Assembly (NCBI RefSeq): GCF_958304185.1
Contig: NZ_OY284433.1
Location: forward strand, 496,001 to 560,000
Direction: 5' to 3'
DNA from: an uncultured Erythrobacter sp.
Lineage (GTDB): Bacteria; Pseudomonadota; Alphaproteobacteria; Sphingomonadales; Sphingomonadaceae
Length of the DNA: 64,000 bases
In this document: piece after piece, positions 48,260 through 56,974 of the stretch
Position numbering within the stretch: position 1 is the first letter of the stretch
Layout of the letters: each line of letters opens with the position of its first letter
Made by a program: the position numbers and the translations under genes
The notes under the pieces: generated by a model
What the model was told of the DNA's origin: nothing
Database searches by the model: none
What the model saw: only the letters and a program-made list of their open reading frames with translations

Positions 48260-48442
48260 ATGAGGGCAACTTTTTTCAAGCGTTTGCAGCATGACACAGC
48301 CGGTGCAACAGCCGTGGAATATGGCCTTGTTGTCGGACTGATCGCCGTTGCGATGGTTGGTGCGCTTTGGGAGGTTGCCAACACAGCTTCCGATATGTGG
48401 AACGACATTGAAGCCCGCAGCACCGCAGCAATGACGAATTAA
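48260..48442 (+). CDS. Flp/Fap-type IVb pilin 1
   Basis: 60 aa. The prepilin signature is TAGATAVEYGLVVGLIAVAMVG: cleavage after the Gly, Glu at +5, then a hydrophobic helix. Flp pilins are assembled by the Tad machinery into adhesive pili. The polar C-terminus DMWNDIEARSTAAMTN differs from pilin 2. ATG 48260 has no strong Shine-Dalgarno. No cpaA/tad assembly gene is in the window. Confidence 0.88.
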   Translation: MRATFFKRLQHDTAGATAVEYGLVVGLIAVAMVGALWEVANTASDMWNDIEARSTAAMTN

Positions 48443-48449
48443 AGGCAAT

Positions 48450-48476
48450 TAGGATTTTCTAAAGAAATATATCCTA
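48450..48476 (+). other. hairpin between the two Flp pilin genes
   Basis: TAGGAT/ATCCTA with an inner TTTC/GAAA stem, starting 8 bp after the first pilin stop. No T-run follows, so it may be a processing or attenuation site rather than a terminator. Confidence 0.4.
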
Positions 48477-48548
48477 GTTCAACGTTTGTCCGCACCGAGC
48501 CGAACTTAGGACGGGCAGTATTATCGAAGACCAACCAGGAGACCGACC

Positions 48549-48728
48549 ATGAACTTCATCAAGAACCTGATCCGCGACGAACAGGGCGCCACCGCCATCG
48601 AATACGGCCTGATCGCCGCTCTCATCGCCGTCGCCGCGATCACCGCCATGACCTCGCTGGGTTCGACCCTCGAAGAGACCTTCACGGAAGTCGACAGCGA
48701 GATGCAAGAAGGCCTCGACGCCAACTAA
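48549..48728 (+). CDS. Flp/Fap-type IVb pilin 2
   Basis: 59 aa. The signature is DEQGATAIEYGLIAALIAVAAITA, with cleavage after Gly and Glu at +5. The acidic C-terminus (TLEETFTEVDSEMQEGLDAN) is close to that of well-studied Flp pilins. ATG 48549 has AGGAG about 9 nt upstream, stronger than pilin 1, and a strong terminator follows, so this is probably the main pilin. Confidence 0.92.
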   Translation: MNFIKNLIRDEQGATAIEYGLIAALIAVAAITAMTSLGSTLEETFTEVDSEMQEGLDAN

Positions 48729-48751
48729 TCGTCTGCCTTCGGGCAAACAGG

Positions 48752-48785
48752 AAAGCGGCGGGGAGCAATCCCCGCCGCTTTTTCT
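48752..48785 (+). terminator. terminator after Flp pilin 2
   Basis: AAAGCGGCGGGGA pairs with TCCCCGCCGCTTT around GCAA, followed by a T-run on the plus strand. Confidence 0.95.
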
Positions 48786-48841
48786 TTGTGCATTCGCGAT
48801 ATTGCTCATTCTGACAGCGGGACCGCCAGCCTGCTCGTAAA

Positions 48842-50317
48842 TCAGCGCGCCCGCACGACCAGCTTGACCTTCTGACCCGGCGTCAACGTCGCGCTACTGC
48901 TGAGCGCATTAAGCACCCGGAAGCGATCTTCCTGCGCGCTGTCATAGGCCATTCGCCGCGCCAGACTCGCCACCGTATCCCCGCGGGCCACCGTCACCAC
49001 CTGCAATTGCTTCGGCACCACTGAGGTCGCTTCGACCTGAGTGATCCGCCGCATCGACTGGAACATCGGATTGAAGGTCGCTGCGCGGCCCGCAGGCGCG
49101 ATCGCGGTAAAGTGATAGGCCCGGTCGCGCGCGAATTCATAGGCGAACACCACCACATCCACCTGGCTCTGGCCATTATTGACGCGCGCAGTGCCATACA
49201 CTGCGGGCAGACCATTGACCGTCGTGCGCTCAAGCTGAGCCGGTGCAAGGGTGCTGTTCTGACCGCCCAGCGCGGTGAACTGCTGACGCACATAGGTTTC
49301 CAAGTTGCCGCTATAGGCCGCCAGCGTCATCTGCGCCTGCCCGCCCTGCCCCTGGATGCTGACCGCGCGGGTGCCATTGACCATGTAAAAGCCCTGAGGC
49401 GCGGTAAAAGCGAGGCGCATTTCGGGGTGAATGAAGGTGCTGCCCTCGATCATCCCCTGCGCTGGATCGTCCCCGTAGAGCATTCCATCGATTCGCGTGA
49501 GGAAGGTGTCGCGATTCGTTACACCGCCAGCACCCGCGGCACTGGCCTTGGAAAGCGCACTTTGAACCCGGCTGGCGGGATCGGGATGGGTCGAGGCCCA
49601 TTCCGGAACGCTCGCATTGCGCCCCGCGAGACGCGCATCAAGCCCGTTTTGCGCAGCAAGGCTGGCCAAAACGGTGCCCATCGCACGCTGATCATAGCCC
49701 GCGCGGCCCAAATACTGGATGCCCAGATCATCCGCTTCCAGCTCCTGCTGGCGCGAGAATTTGAGCGTCAGCATCTGCGAGCCTTCCATGAAGGTGCGCG
49801 ATAGCGTGTTGCCCAGCCCCGAATCGCCCAGCAATATCCCCGAAAGGATCGCCAGCCCGCCGCCGAGCAGCGTATTTTTCTGCGATTCAGCCTGGCGCCG
49901 CTGTGAATGGCGCGCGGCGACGTGGCCGACTTCATGCCCCAGCACGCCGGCGAGTTCCGCCTCGTTGTTCATCAGGGTGACGAGCTGGCGGGTGGTGTAG
50001 ATATAGCCACCCGGCACCGCGAAAGCATTGTGCACGGGCGAGTTCAGCAGACTGACGGTGAAGGCCTCACGCGCATTGCCGAGACCTGATTGCACCGCGA
50101 TATTCTTGCCCACCTGTTCGACATATTGGGCATGGGTGCCGGTCATCGCGCCGCCGAATTCTGCCAGCAATTGCGGGTGATATTGCGCGCCCTGCTGCGC
50201 TTCAGTCTGCGTAATCGGGGCCGAGGCCGAGGGAATGGCTCCGCCTGCGCCCATGCATCCGGTCAACGCCAGTGGCGCCGCGCCGAGCGCCAGTATCTTG
50301 CGTGAAATGCGTGCCAT
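48842..50317 (-). CDS. M48-family metalloprotease, exported lipoprotein with C-terminal LysM-like segment
   Basis: 491 aa. The lipobox LTGC (about residues 18-21) follows a short signal. The zinc protease core has GVLGHEVGHVAARHS and the later EADDLG third ligand, as in the BepA/LoiP/M48 group that degrades misfolded outer-membrane proteins. HPDPASRV follows. The C-terminal VVTVARGDTVASLARRM...LTPGQKVKLVV looks like one LysM repeat, suggesting peptidoglycan contact. ATG 50317 has GGAGGAG 8 nt upstream. Confidence 0.9.
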   Translation of the reverse strand: MARISRKILALGAAPLALTGCMGAGGAIPSASAPITQTEAQQGAQYHPQLLAEFGGAMTGTHAQYVEQVGKNIAVQSGLGNAREAFTVSLLNSPVHNAFAVPGGYIYTTRQLVTLMNNEAELAGVLGHEVGHVAARHSQRRQAESQKNTLLGGGLAILSGILLGDSGLGNTLSRTFMEGSQMLTLKFSRQQELEADDLGIQYLGRAGYDQRAMGTVLASLAAQNGLDARLAGRNASVPEWASTHPDPASRVQSALSKASAAGAGGVTNRDTFLTRIDGMLYGDDPAQGMIEGSTFIHPEMRLAFTAPQGFYMVNGTRAVSIQGQGGQAQMTLAAYSGNLETYVRQQFTALGGQNSTLAPAQLERTTVNGLPAVYGTARVNNGQSQVDVVVFAYEFARDRAYHFTAIAPAGRAATFNPMFQSMRRITQVEATSVVPKQLQVVTVARGDTVASLARRMAYDSAQEDRFRVLNALSSSATLTPGQKVKLVVRAR

Positions 50318-50425
50318 GAGTGGCTCCTCCCGCTGTTATGTCCTGCTGCCAGCCTATCGGCAAAGCAGCGCAACGGAAAGCCTTGGCAAACGAAACCTTA
50401 ACTTGGGATGGCGCCTTTGCTGGGC

Positions 50426-51370
50426 TTAACCCCCGATGCCGAGGAAGCGCTCCTCGCGCTGGGCGACCAGTTCTGTGCGGCTGAGGCCCGACAGCTGTTC
50501 GATCTCCTCGCTCAGCGCAGCGCCGAGCATCCGCGCTGCGGCCTGCGGATCACGCTGTGCGCCGCCGACTGGCTCCTTGACGATGCGGTCGATCACCTTG
50601 TCGCGCTTGAGATGCTGGGCGGTAATCTTCATCGCCTGTGCGGCATCGGCAGCCTTTTCGGACGTGCGCCACAGGATCGAAGCGCAGCCTTCCGGCGAAA
50701 TCACCGAATAGACCGCGTGCTCCATCATCAGCACCCGGTTGGCAGAGGCCAGCGCCACCGCGCCGCCCGATCCGCCTTCGCCGACGATTGACGCGATCAT
50801 CGGCACTTCGAGCGCCAGGCACGCCTCGGTCGAGCGAGCGATGGCTTCAGCCTGGCCGCGTTCTTCCGCCTCGATCCCCGGAAACGCGCCCGAAGTGTCC
50901 ACCAGCGTTACAACCGGAAGACCGAATCGGCTCGCCATTTCCATCAGGCGGATCGCCTTGCGATAGCCTTCGGGTTTGCCCATGCCGAAATTGTGCGCGA
51001 TGCGCGTGGTGGTGTCGTGGCCCTTTTCGTGCCCGATCAGCATCACCCGGCGGCCATCCAACCGCGCAAAGCCACCCATGATCGCCAGGTCATCGCCATA
51101 CAGACGGTCCCCGCCAAGCGGCACAAACTCGCTGAACGCATGGGCGACATAGTCGCGGAAATGCGGGCGTTGCGGATGGCGGGCAACTTGCGTCTTCTGC
51201 CACGGTGTAAGCGAGGCATAGGTGCTGGCGAGCAGTTCGGCGCTCTTGGCCTCAAGCCGGCCGATCTCACTGGCGACATCGACATCATGCAGCGCATTGA
51301 CGCTGCGCAGCTGTGCGATGCGCTCTTCAAGGGCGGCGACCGGCTTCTCGAAATCGAGGTAGGAAATCAT
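50426..51370 (-). CDS. accA: acetyl-CoA carboxylase carboxyltransferase subunit alpha
   Basis: 314 aa. AccA with AccD transfers CO2 from carboxybiotin to acetyl-CoA, starting fatty acid synthesis. DFEKPVAALEERIAQLR, MLIGHEKGHDT, GMGKPEGYRKA, VTLVDTSGAFPGIEAEERGQAEAIA and SIVGEGGSGGAVALA are the family landmarks. It follows xerD by 9 bp on the same strand. AccB, AccC and AccD are elsewhere. Confidence 0.97.
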   Translation of the reverse strand: MISYLDFEKPVAALEERIAQLRSVNALHDVDVASEIGRLEAKSAELLASTYASLTPWQKTQVARHPQRPHFRDYVAHAFSEFVPLGGDRLYGDDLAIMGGFARLDGRRVMLIGHEKGHDTTTRIAHNFGMGKPEGYRKAIRLMEMASRFGLPVVTLVDTSGAFPGIEAEERGQAEAIARSTEACLALEVPMIASIVGEGGSGGAVALASANRVLMMEHAVYSVISPEGCASILWRTSEKAADAAQAMKITAQHLKRDKVIDRIVKEPVGGAQRDPQAAARMLGAALSEEIEQLSGLSRTELVAQREERFLGIGG

Positions 51371-51379
51371 CGCGCGGGG

Positions 51380-52270
51380 CTAGTCGGATGTTGAGCGGGT
51401 TGCAAGCGGGTGGCGGGAATTGACGAGCGCAACCAGCCGCGCAGCATCGACATGGGTGTAGATCTGGGTGGTGGAAATGTCCGCATGGCCGAGCAGTGTT
51501 TGCAGCACGCGCAGGTCCGCGCCGCCTTCCAGCAGGTGGGTGGCGAAGGCATGGCGCAGGACGTGGGGGCTGATGGTGGCAGGGTCGAGCCCGGCGCGTG
51601 CCGCCAGTGCCTTGAGCAGCTGGAACAAGCGCACCCGGCTCAGCGGTTTGCCCCCGCCCGAAGGAAACAGGTAGCGAGACGGGGGCACCATCTGCGGACG
51701 CAACGCCACCCAGCGCGCCAGAGCCTCCAGCGCCCGCCCACCGACGGGGACCAGCCGCGTCGTCCCGCCCTTCCCCGTCACTGTCAGGAATGGTGCATCG
51801 CGCGGCACGGCGTGAATTGGCAGCGTCACCAGCTCGCTTGCTCGCAGGCCTGAACCGTAGAGCAATTCGATCAGCGCCAGCAGCCGCACGGCCTTGGGAT
51901 CATCGCCCGATGCCTCCTCCTCGGCGCGGGCGAACAGCGCGGTGATCTGGTCATGGCCGAGCACCTTGGGGAGCGGACGACGCGCGCGGGGGCGCGGTAG
52001 CGCGCCTGAGGGATCGTCGCTGCGCCAGCCTTCGTCGATGGCAAATCCGAAGAACTGGCGAAGGGCCGAAGCTTTGCGCGCGACGCTTGAAGGCGCAAGG
52101 CTTGCCCATTCGCTCGCCAAGCTGGCCACCGCATCGCGCGATGCCACGGCCAGATCGCCGATGGCGTCTTCGGCTTGATTTAAGTCGCGGCGATAGGCGG
52201 CCAGCGTGTTGGCCGCAGCCCCGCGTTCGGCAGCGAGCATCGCGAGGAAAGCCTCGGTGCCGGCGGACAT
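51380..52270 (-). CDS. xerD: tyrosine recombinase XerD/XerC family
   Basis: 296 aa. The catalytic set is present: Arg in SGLRASEL, Lys in GKGGTTR, HVLRHAF (His-x2-Arg), LLGHADISTTQIYTHV (His and the nucleophile Tyr). Xer recombinases resolve chromosome dimers at dif. The length and the core-genome site (next to accA) argue for XerD rather than a mobile-element integrase; XerC would be a second copy elsewhere. The start overlaps the preceding gene's TAA by one base (TAATG). Confidence 0.88.
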   Translation of the reverse strand: MSAGTEAFLAMLAAERGAAANTLAAYRRDLNQAEDAIGDLAVASRDAVASLASEWASLAPSSVARKASALRQFFGFAIDEGWRSDDPSGALPRPRARRPLPKVLGHDQITALFARAEEEASGDDPKAVRLLALIELLYGSGLRASELVTLPIHAVPRDAPFLTVTGKGGTTRLVPVGGRALEALARWVALRPQMVPPSRYLFPSGGGKPLSRVRLFQLLKALAARAGLDPATISPHVLRHAFATHLLEGGADLRVLQTLLGHADISTTQIYTHVDAARLVALVNSRHPLATRSTSD

Positions 52271-54171
52271 TATCCGCGGGCCACAGCCTCGGCGGCGATC
52301 ATCCGGGCTTCGGCCTGCATCCCCACACGGGTCAGCGCGGCGGTGATGTGATAGAGGTGCAGCGGCGTCATCTGCTGCCAGCTTGTCCCCTGCATCCCGA
52401 GCCCGGCAAGGAACACCACCAGCGCCGGATTGCCGACCTCGGCCGCGCGGGCGATGGCGCGGCTCCAGCGGGTTTCACGCGCCAGATCGAAATCGAGGTC
52501 GCCAGCGAGCGCATTGGCATCGCCTTCGCTGAGCCGTCCAATTCCGGCGAGCCCCGCCACGAGGAAGGCTGACTTGCGCGCGCCTTCGCTGTCGTCACCG
52601 CTGGTAAAGCTCTCAACCGCGCCTTGGCCAACTTCGTCCCCGCGCGGATTGGCGAGCGCGATGAGCGCCCAGCCGAGCGAGCCTTCCTCGACCACATTGG
52701 CCCAGCGCACCGCATTGCCATCAAGCCCGGCGGCCAGCATCGCCGCGATCAGCTCGCCCGCAGCATCGGCATGGGCAGCATCGGCGGGAATGCGCGCGGC
52801 GGCATAAGCGGTCAGAACCCGCGCGCCGTACCCGTCCCCGCCACCAAGCGCGGCGCCTGCGGCCCATAGCCGCTCCATCGCGGCAATGCGGGCGCCGGGG
52901 TCTGCGGCAAGATAGGCCTCGCGCAACGTGGCCGCGTGGGTCTGCGGATCGCCGCTGGCGGCCGGATCGCCGTAAACTTCGGAATAGAGATCGACCATCG
53001 CATCGGCCGACATGATCCCCTCGCGCGCGGCGCGCCCGGCAAAGGCGGCACGCTGAGTCGCCGGCAGCATCGGCAGCAGCGCCCCGGCACGGGCGTAATA
53101 GGCGCCGCCCTTCGCATTCATCGCGCCATTGAGCAGGCCATCGGGCAGGGGCTCACCAAGCGCGGTCGCAAGGCCGAAGCGCCAGGGGTTGAGATCGTCC
53201 ACCCCGTTCCATTCGATCTGGACGCCGCGCTGCCCGCGTCCAGCTGCACCCGCAAACCGGCGCGCCAACAGGACGTCGATCCGCGGCGCAACGCCCCGGA
53301 ACAGCGCGCGGTCCAGCTGCGACGCGGCGAGCGCGCTTTCCCCGGCATATGCGTTGCAGATTGCCTGCCACATCTGCCACTCGCCATCCTCACGCGCGGA
53401 GCCTTGCAACCGCACCGCGGGACACGCGCCGGTGATGTCGCCGCTTCCGAGATAGGCGTTGAGCGCTTCCTGCGTCAGGCCGGGCGACCAGTCGGCGCTA
53501 TCGACATCCTGCACCACCGCGCGGGCGAGTGCATATTCGCCCATTCCGTTGAGCACGCCGACGCGCAGCGCTGCAAACTCAATCGGGTCCATGCCGAGCG
53601 GCGCAGCCAAACGGCTCGCGAGTGCGCGGCGCATGAGGATGTGTCCCCAGCGCGACACCATCGGCCCACGGGTGCCTGCCAGAACAGCGCGCACCAGCTT
53701 GTCCGGCTGATTCGCGAGCGCGGACGGCGGCAACCCGCCCTCGTCAGTCGCCAGCACGCCGATCCGCGTCAGAGCCCGCCGCGCACCAGCGGGAATATCG
53801 GACTTGGGCTTTAACCCGAGCAGCTGGTCCAGCTCCTCAGTCGACATGTTCTCCAGCGCTTCAAGGCTTGGCAGGCGGGAAAGGTCGCCGCGCGTGATGC
53901 TCGGCATCGGCGGCAGGGTCGACGGATCGACGGGCACGCCGGGCACCGGCGCTGTACCGGGCTGGGAGACAGACGGAGGCGCATTGCCGGTCTGTGGCGC
54001 CGGAGCGGGGCTGGGACGCGGAGACGGCGCGGGTGCGGGATCGTCAAACCCCGGCGGAAGCAGCGATTCGGGCTTGCCCTGAGCCCCAGCGAACCCGGCG
54101 AGGCCCGCCCCGCCCAGCACGCCTGCCAGCGCAATTGCCAGCACGCTTGCACCATAACGCTTGCCGCTCAT
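52270..54171 (-). CDS. large exported hypothetical protein, helical-repeat-like
   Basis: 633 aa. The signal peptide (SVLAIALAGVLGGAGLAGFAGA) is followed by a low-complexity Pro/Ala/Ser linker (about 40-95) and then an Ala-rich, mostly helical region to the end, with no catalytic motif I can name. It could be a TPR-like or superhelical periplasmic protein. It is coupled at its start to the 66-aa membrane gene (ATGA) and at its end to xerD (TAATG). I do not recognise a named family. Confidence 0.7.
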   Translation of the reverse strand: MSGKRYGASVLAIALAGVLGGAGLAGFAGAQGKPESLLPPGFDDPAPAPSPRPSPAPAPQTGNAPPSVSQPGTAPVPGVPVDPSTLPPMPSITRGDLSRLPSLEALENMSTEELDQLLGLKPKSDIPAGARRALTRIGVLATDEGGLPPSALANQPDKLVRAVLAGTRGPMVSRWGHILMRRALASRLAAPLGMDPIEFAALRVGVLNGMGEYALARAVVQDVDSADWSPGLTQEALNAYLGSGDITGACPAVRLQGSAREDGEWQMWQAICNAYAGESALAASQLDRALFRGVAPRIDVLLARRFAGAAGRGQRGVQIEWNGVDDLNPWRFGLATALGEPLPDGLLNGAMNAKGGAYYARAGALLPMLPATQRAAFAGRAAREGIMSADAMVDLYSEVYGDPAASGDPQTHAATLREAYLAADPGARIAAMERLWAAGAALGGGDGYGARVLTAYAAARIPADAAHADAAGELIAAMLAAGLDGNAVRWANVVEEGSLGWALIALANPRGDEVGQGAVESFTSGDDSEGARKSAFLVAGLAGIGRLSEGDANALAGDLDFDLARETRWSRAIARAAEVGNPALVVFLAGLGMQGTSWQQMTPLHLYHITAALTRVGMQAEARMIAAEAVARG

Positions 54172-54368
54172 TGAGCCGGCTCCGGCAGAGCCACATCATC
54201 GGCGATGGGGTGTAGCGGTTCCTCGCCCCCATCGAACCACGCGAGCACCATTAAAGCGGCCACCACAAGGCCCGCAATCACCATCCAGCGCCGCCCCACC
54301 GGAACACTCGGAGCGGGTGCCTCCTGAAGGCCAGTCGGTGAGAGACGCGAGGGGCGAGAGTTTCGCAT
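54168..54368 (-). CDS. 66-aa single-pass membrane protein
   Basis: The product has a Pro/Ser N-terminus, one strong helix (WMVIAGLVVAALMVLAWF, about residues 28-45) and an acidic C-terminus DGGEEPLHPIADDVALPEPAQ that would lie outside. Its stop overlaps the start of the exported 633-aa gene as ATGA, so the two are coupled and probably act together. ATG 54368. It is divergent from aroK by 38 bp. Confidence 0.65.
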   Translation of the reverse strand: MRNSRPSRLSPTGLQEAPAPSVPVGRRWMVIAGLVVAALMVLAWFDGGEEPLHPIADDVALPEPAQ

Positions 54369-54406
54369 ATTGCGCGTGCCCTAGCCCATCTATAGGCCCT
54401 GCGGCA

Positions 54407-54976
54407 ATGTCCGCCGCGCCGCCTCTCAACGATCCTGCCCCGCTTGCCGCGATTGCTGCGCGCATCACGCGGCCTGTGGTGCTGGTCGGGCTGATGGGCG
54501 TGGGCAAATCAACCGTGGGACGCAAGCTGGCAGGCCTGTTGCAGCGCGATTTCGTCGACGCCGACGAAGCGATCGTCGAAGCTGCCCAACGCTCGATCCC
54601 CGAAATTTTCGAAACCTTTGGCGAGGCCTATTTCCGCGATGGCGAACGACGCGTGATCGCTCGACTGATGGACGAATCCCACGGCGTCATCGCCACCGGC
54701 GGCGGAGCTTTCGTCGATCCCGCCACTCGGGCGCTGGTGCTGGAGCGCGGGATCGCGGTGTGGATCGATTGCGACATCGACACGCTGGTCGAACGCACCG
54801 CGCGGCGCGGCAACCGGCCGCTGCTGAAAAATGGCGATCCGCGCGACATTCTCACCCGGCTGGCGCAGGAGCGCGCACCTTTCTATGGGCAGGCCCATAT
54901 CCGCGTCATCAGCGAAACCGGCCCTCACGCCGACACCGCACGCGCGATCATCGAGGCGATTGATCAATGGCTGTAA
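54407..54976 (+). CDS. aroK: shikimate kinase
   Basis: About 189 aa. The P-loop GLMGVGKST is near residue 27, DADE (VDADEAIVE) binds shikimate, and ATGGGAF plus RNRPLLKNGDP complete the lid and adenine sites. ATG 54407 begins the family; an upstream open frame overlaps the divergent gene and is not used. It overlaps aroB by 10 bp. Confidence 0.95.
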   Translation: MSAAPPLNDPAPLAAIAARITRPVVLVGLMGVGKSTVGRKLAGLLQRDFVDADEAIVEAAQRSIPEIFETFGEAYFRDGERRVIARLMDESHGVIATGGGAFVDPATRALVLERGIAVWIDCDIDTLVERTARRGNRPLLKNGDPRDILTRLAQERAPFYGQAHIRVISETGPHADTARAIIEAIDQWL

Positions 54977-56085
54977 TTCCCGTCGCTCTGGCCGGGCGCG
55001 AATATGATGTGGTGATTGAGGAAGGCCTGCTCGGGCGTCTTGCCGAGGCGGCCGCGCCGTTTCTGAAGGCTTATGCCGGTGGACGCCGCGTGCCGTTCGT
55101 CGCCGATACCAACACGCAGCGGCTTTATGGCGCGGGGTTCGACGCCGATCTCGCTGCAAGTGGGCTGAAGGCCGAATGGTTCGTAGTGGAACCGGGCGAG
55201 GACGCCAAAACCTGGGGCGTGCTTGAGAAGCTGTGCGACTGGCTGCTGGCAATGGGGGTCACCCGCAAGGATCACGTTTTCGCGCTAGGCGGCGGAGTGG
55301 TAGGCGATCTCGTTGGCTTCGCCTGCGCGATCACCAAGCGTGGCTGCGGCTTTGTGCAATTGCCGACGACCCTGCTGGCGCAGGTCGATTCGTCGGTCGG
55401 GGGAAAGACTGCGATCAACACCGCCGCGGGCAAGAACCTGATCGGTGCCTTCCACCAGCCAAGCCTTGTGCTGATCGACCCCCTGGTGCTCGCCACTCTG
55501 CCCGACCGCGAAATGCGCGCCGGGTATGCCGAGGTGCTGAAGTACGGCTTGCTCGGCGATGCGGCATTTTTTGCTTGGCTGGAGGCCAATGGCACCAAAG
55601 TGTTGGCGCGCGATCCAGTGGCGCTCGAGCACGCGATTGCCACCAGCATCGCCATGAAAGCGCGGATCGTTGCCGAAGATGAACGCGAGACGGAGGATCG
55701 CCGCGCGCTGCTCAATCTCGGCCACACCTTCGGCCATGCGCTTGAGGCGGAGACCGGGTTTTCTCAAAGGCTGCTGCACGGAGAGGCGGTGGCATTGGGC
55801 ATGGTGCTGGCTGCGCGATATTCGGCGCGGCGGGGCGAGATTTCGGCGGATGATGCTGATCGCGCGGCGCGCGCCATCGCGGCGTCCGGTATGCCTGGCA
55901 GCCTGTCCGCGCTTGGTCTCACCTGCGACGGCGCGGCGCTGGTGGATCATATGCGCCACGACAAGAAGGCGGAGGCGGCCACCCTGCCCTTCCTCCTGCT
56001 GCGCGCGCTAGGCGAGGCCTATGTGGCGCGCGATGTCGATCTGGCTGATATCGCAGCGTTTCTGGACGGCGAACTGGCCGCATGA
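54967..56085 (+). CDS. aroB: 3-dehydroquinate synthase
   Basis: 372 aa. AroB makes 3-dehydroquinate from DAHP with NAD and a metal. GGGVVGDLVGFACAITKRG and PTTLLAQVDSSVGGKTAIN are diagnostic, and the metal ligands lie in EVLKYGLL, NLGHTFGHALE and LHGEAVALGM. It follows aroK with a 10-bp overlap and ends in an ATGA overlap with the acetyltransferase gene. Confidence 0.97.
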   Translation: MAVIPVALAGREYDVVIEEGLLGRLAEAAAPFLKAYAGGRRVPFVADTNTQRLYGAGFDADLAASGLKAEWFVVEPGEDAKTWGVLEKLCDWLLAMGVTRKDHVFALGGGVVGDLVGFACAITKRGCGFVQLPTTLLAQVDSSVGGKTAINTAAGKNLIGAFHQPSLVLIDPLVLATLPDREMRAGYAEVLKYGLLGDAAFFAWLEANGTKVLARDPVALEHAIATSIAMKARIVAEDERETEDRRALLNLGHTFGHALEAETGFSQRLLHGEAVALGMVLAARYSARRGEISADDADRAARAIAASGMPGSLSALGLTCDGAALVDHMRHDKKAEAATLPFLLLRALGEAYVARDVDLADIAAFLDGELAA

Positions 56086-56540
56086 TCATCGCGCTCGCCG
56101 ATCTTGGCGATGCGGATGTGCAGGCGCTAATCGCTTTTCACCAGCAGGCGATGCAAGCAGGCTCACCCCCTGGGCTCAGCTTTGCGCTCGACCCGTCGGG
56201 GTTGGCCGATCCGGCTGTGACGGTGTGGACTGTGCAGGTAAATGATCGGGTGGCAGCGATCGGCGCGCTCAAGCTTTTGGGCGGCGGCCAGGCCGAGCTC
56301 AAATCAATGCGTACCCACCCGGATTTCCTGCGCCGCGGGATCGCCGCCCGGCTGCTGGAGGCGATCATCGACCACGCCCGCAGTCGAGCAATCACCCGGC
56401 TCAGCCTTGAAACCGGCAGCGGCCCGGCGTTTGATCCGGCGCTGGCGCTTTATCGCAAGCGAGGGTTTGTGAATGGCGCGGCGTTTGGCGACTATGTGCT
56501 CACCGACTTCAACCAGTGCCTGCATCTGACGCTGACCTGA
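56082..56540 (+). CDS. GNAT-family N-acetyltransferase
   Basis: 152 aa. Motif A of the acetyl-CoA site is HPDFLRRGIAARLLEAIIDHA, with RRGIAA as the phosphate loop; AELKSMRTHPDF leads into it and ALALYRKRGFV is the family's C-terminal element. The substrate is unknown. The ATG at 56082 overlaps aroB as ATGA, so it is expressed with shikimate genes, though a metabolic link is unproven. Confidence 0.88.
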   Translation: MIIALADLGDADVQALIAFHQQAMQAGSPPGLSFALDPSGLADPAVTVWTVQVNDRVAAIGALKLLGGGQAELKSMRTHPDFLRRGIAARLLEAIIDHARSRAITRLSLETGSGPAFDPALALYRKRGFVNGAAFGDYVLTDFNQCLHLTLT

Positions 56541-56555
56541 TCGGTCTAACTTAGC

Positions 56556-56966
56556 CTAGGGCACAGCGACAAGCTGCAAGCTCACAACCTGCCGCACCGA
56601 CCTTGCGCCGCGCGTATCGCCTTCAATGGCCAGTCGGAACGGTCCGTCCTCCGCGTCCAGCATCACGCCGTTGCACCGATCCGCCAGCACCACCTCTGCC
56701 TTGCCTAGCAACGGATCAAGTTCGCCGAGGGTGAAGGCAACCCGGTAACCGTCCCGCGCCTCGACCACCACGGCCATCAGCAGCGCAGGGCCGCGCAGGG
56801 CACTGCCAGAGGGTGCGCCAAGCCTTGCCATCACATCGGCAAGCAGCGGCCCAGTGCAGGTCTGCGTCTCGCCGTGATGTGTCAGCGTCACGTCATGAGT
56901 GGGCAGGCCCGCGATCATCGCAGGCTCCACCGGCACCGCCATATTCAAGGCCAGGGCTTCGAGCAT
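56556..56966 (-). CDS. oxidoreductase molybdopterin-binding-domain-like protein
   Basis: 136 aa. The order LPTHDVTLTHHGETQTCTGPLL, GYRVAFTLGELDPLLG, DAEDGPFRLAIEGDTRGARSVRQVVSL resembles the SUOX-type Moco-binding domain, as in small stand-alone proteins of this family. The Cys that ligates molybdenum in sulfite oxidases is not at a recognisable position (one Cys in TQTCTG, one in DRCNG), so cofactor binding is open. ATG 56966. It lies 8 bp downstream of pccA on the same strand. Confidence 0.65.
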   Translation of the reverse strand: MLEALALNMAVPVEPAMIAGLPTHDVTLTHHGETQTCTGPLLADVMARLGAPSGSALRGPALLMAVVVEARDGYRVAFTLGELDPLLGKAEVVLADRCNGVMLDAEDGPFRLAIEGDTRGARSVRQVVSLQLVAVP

Positions 56967-56974
56967 TGGGCGCG

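Noticed and set aside
51380-52270. Mobile-element integrase
   Set aside because: Tyrosine recombinase motifs are present, but size, position beside accA and lack of attachment repeats fit the housekeeping XerD.
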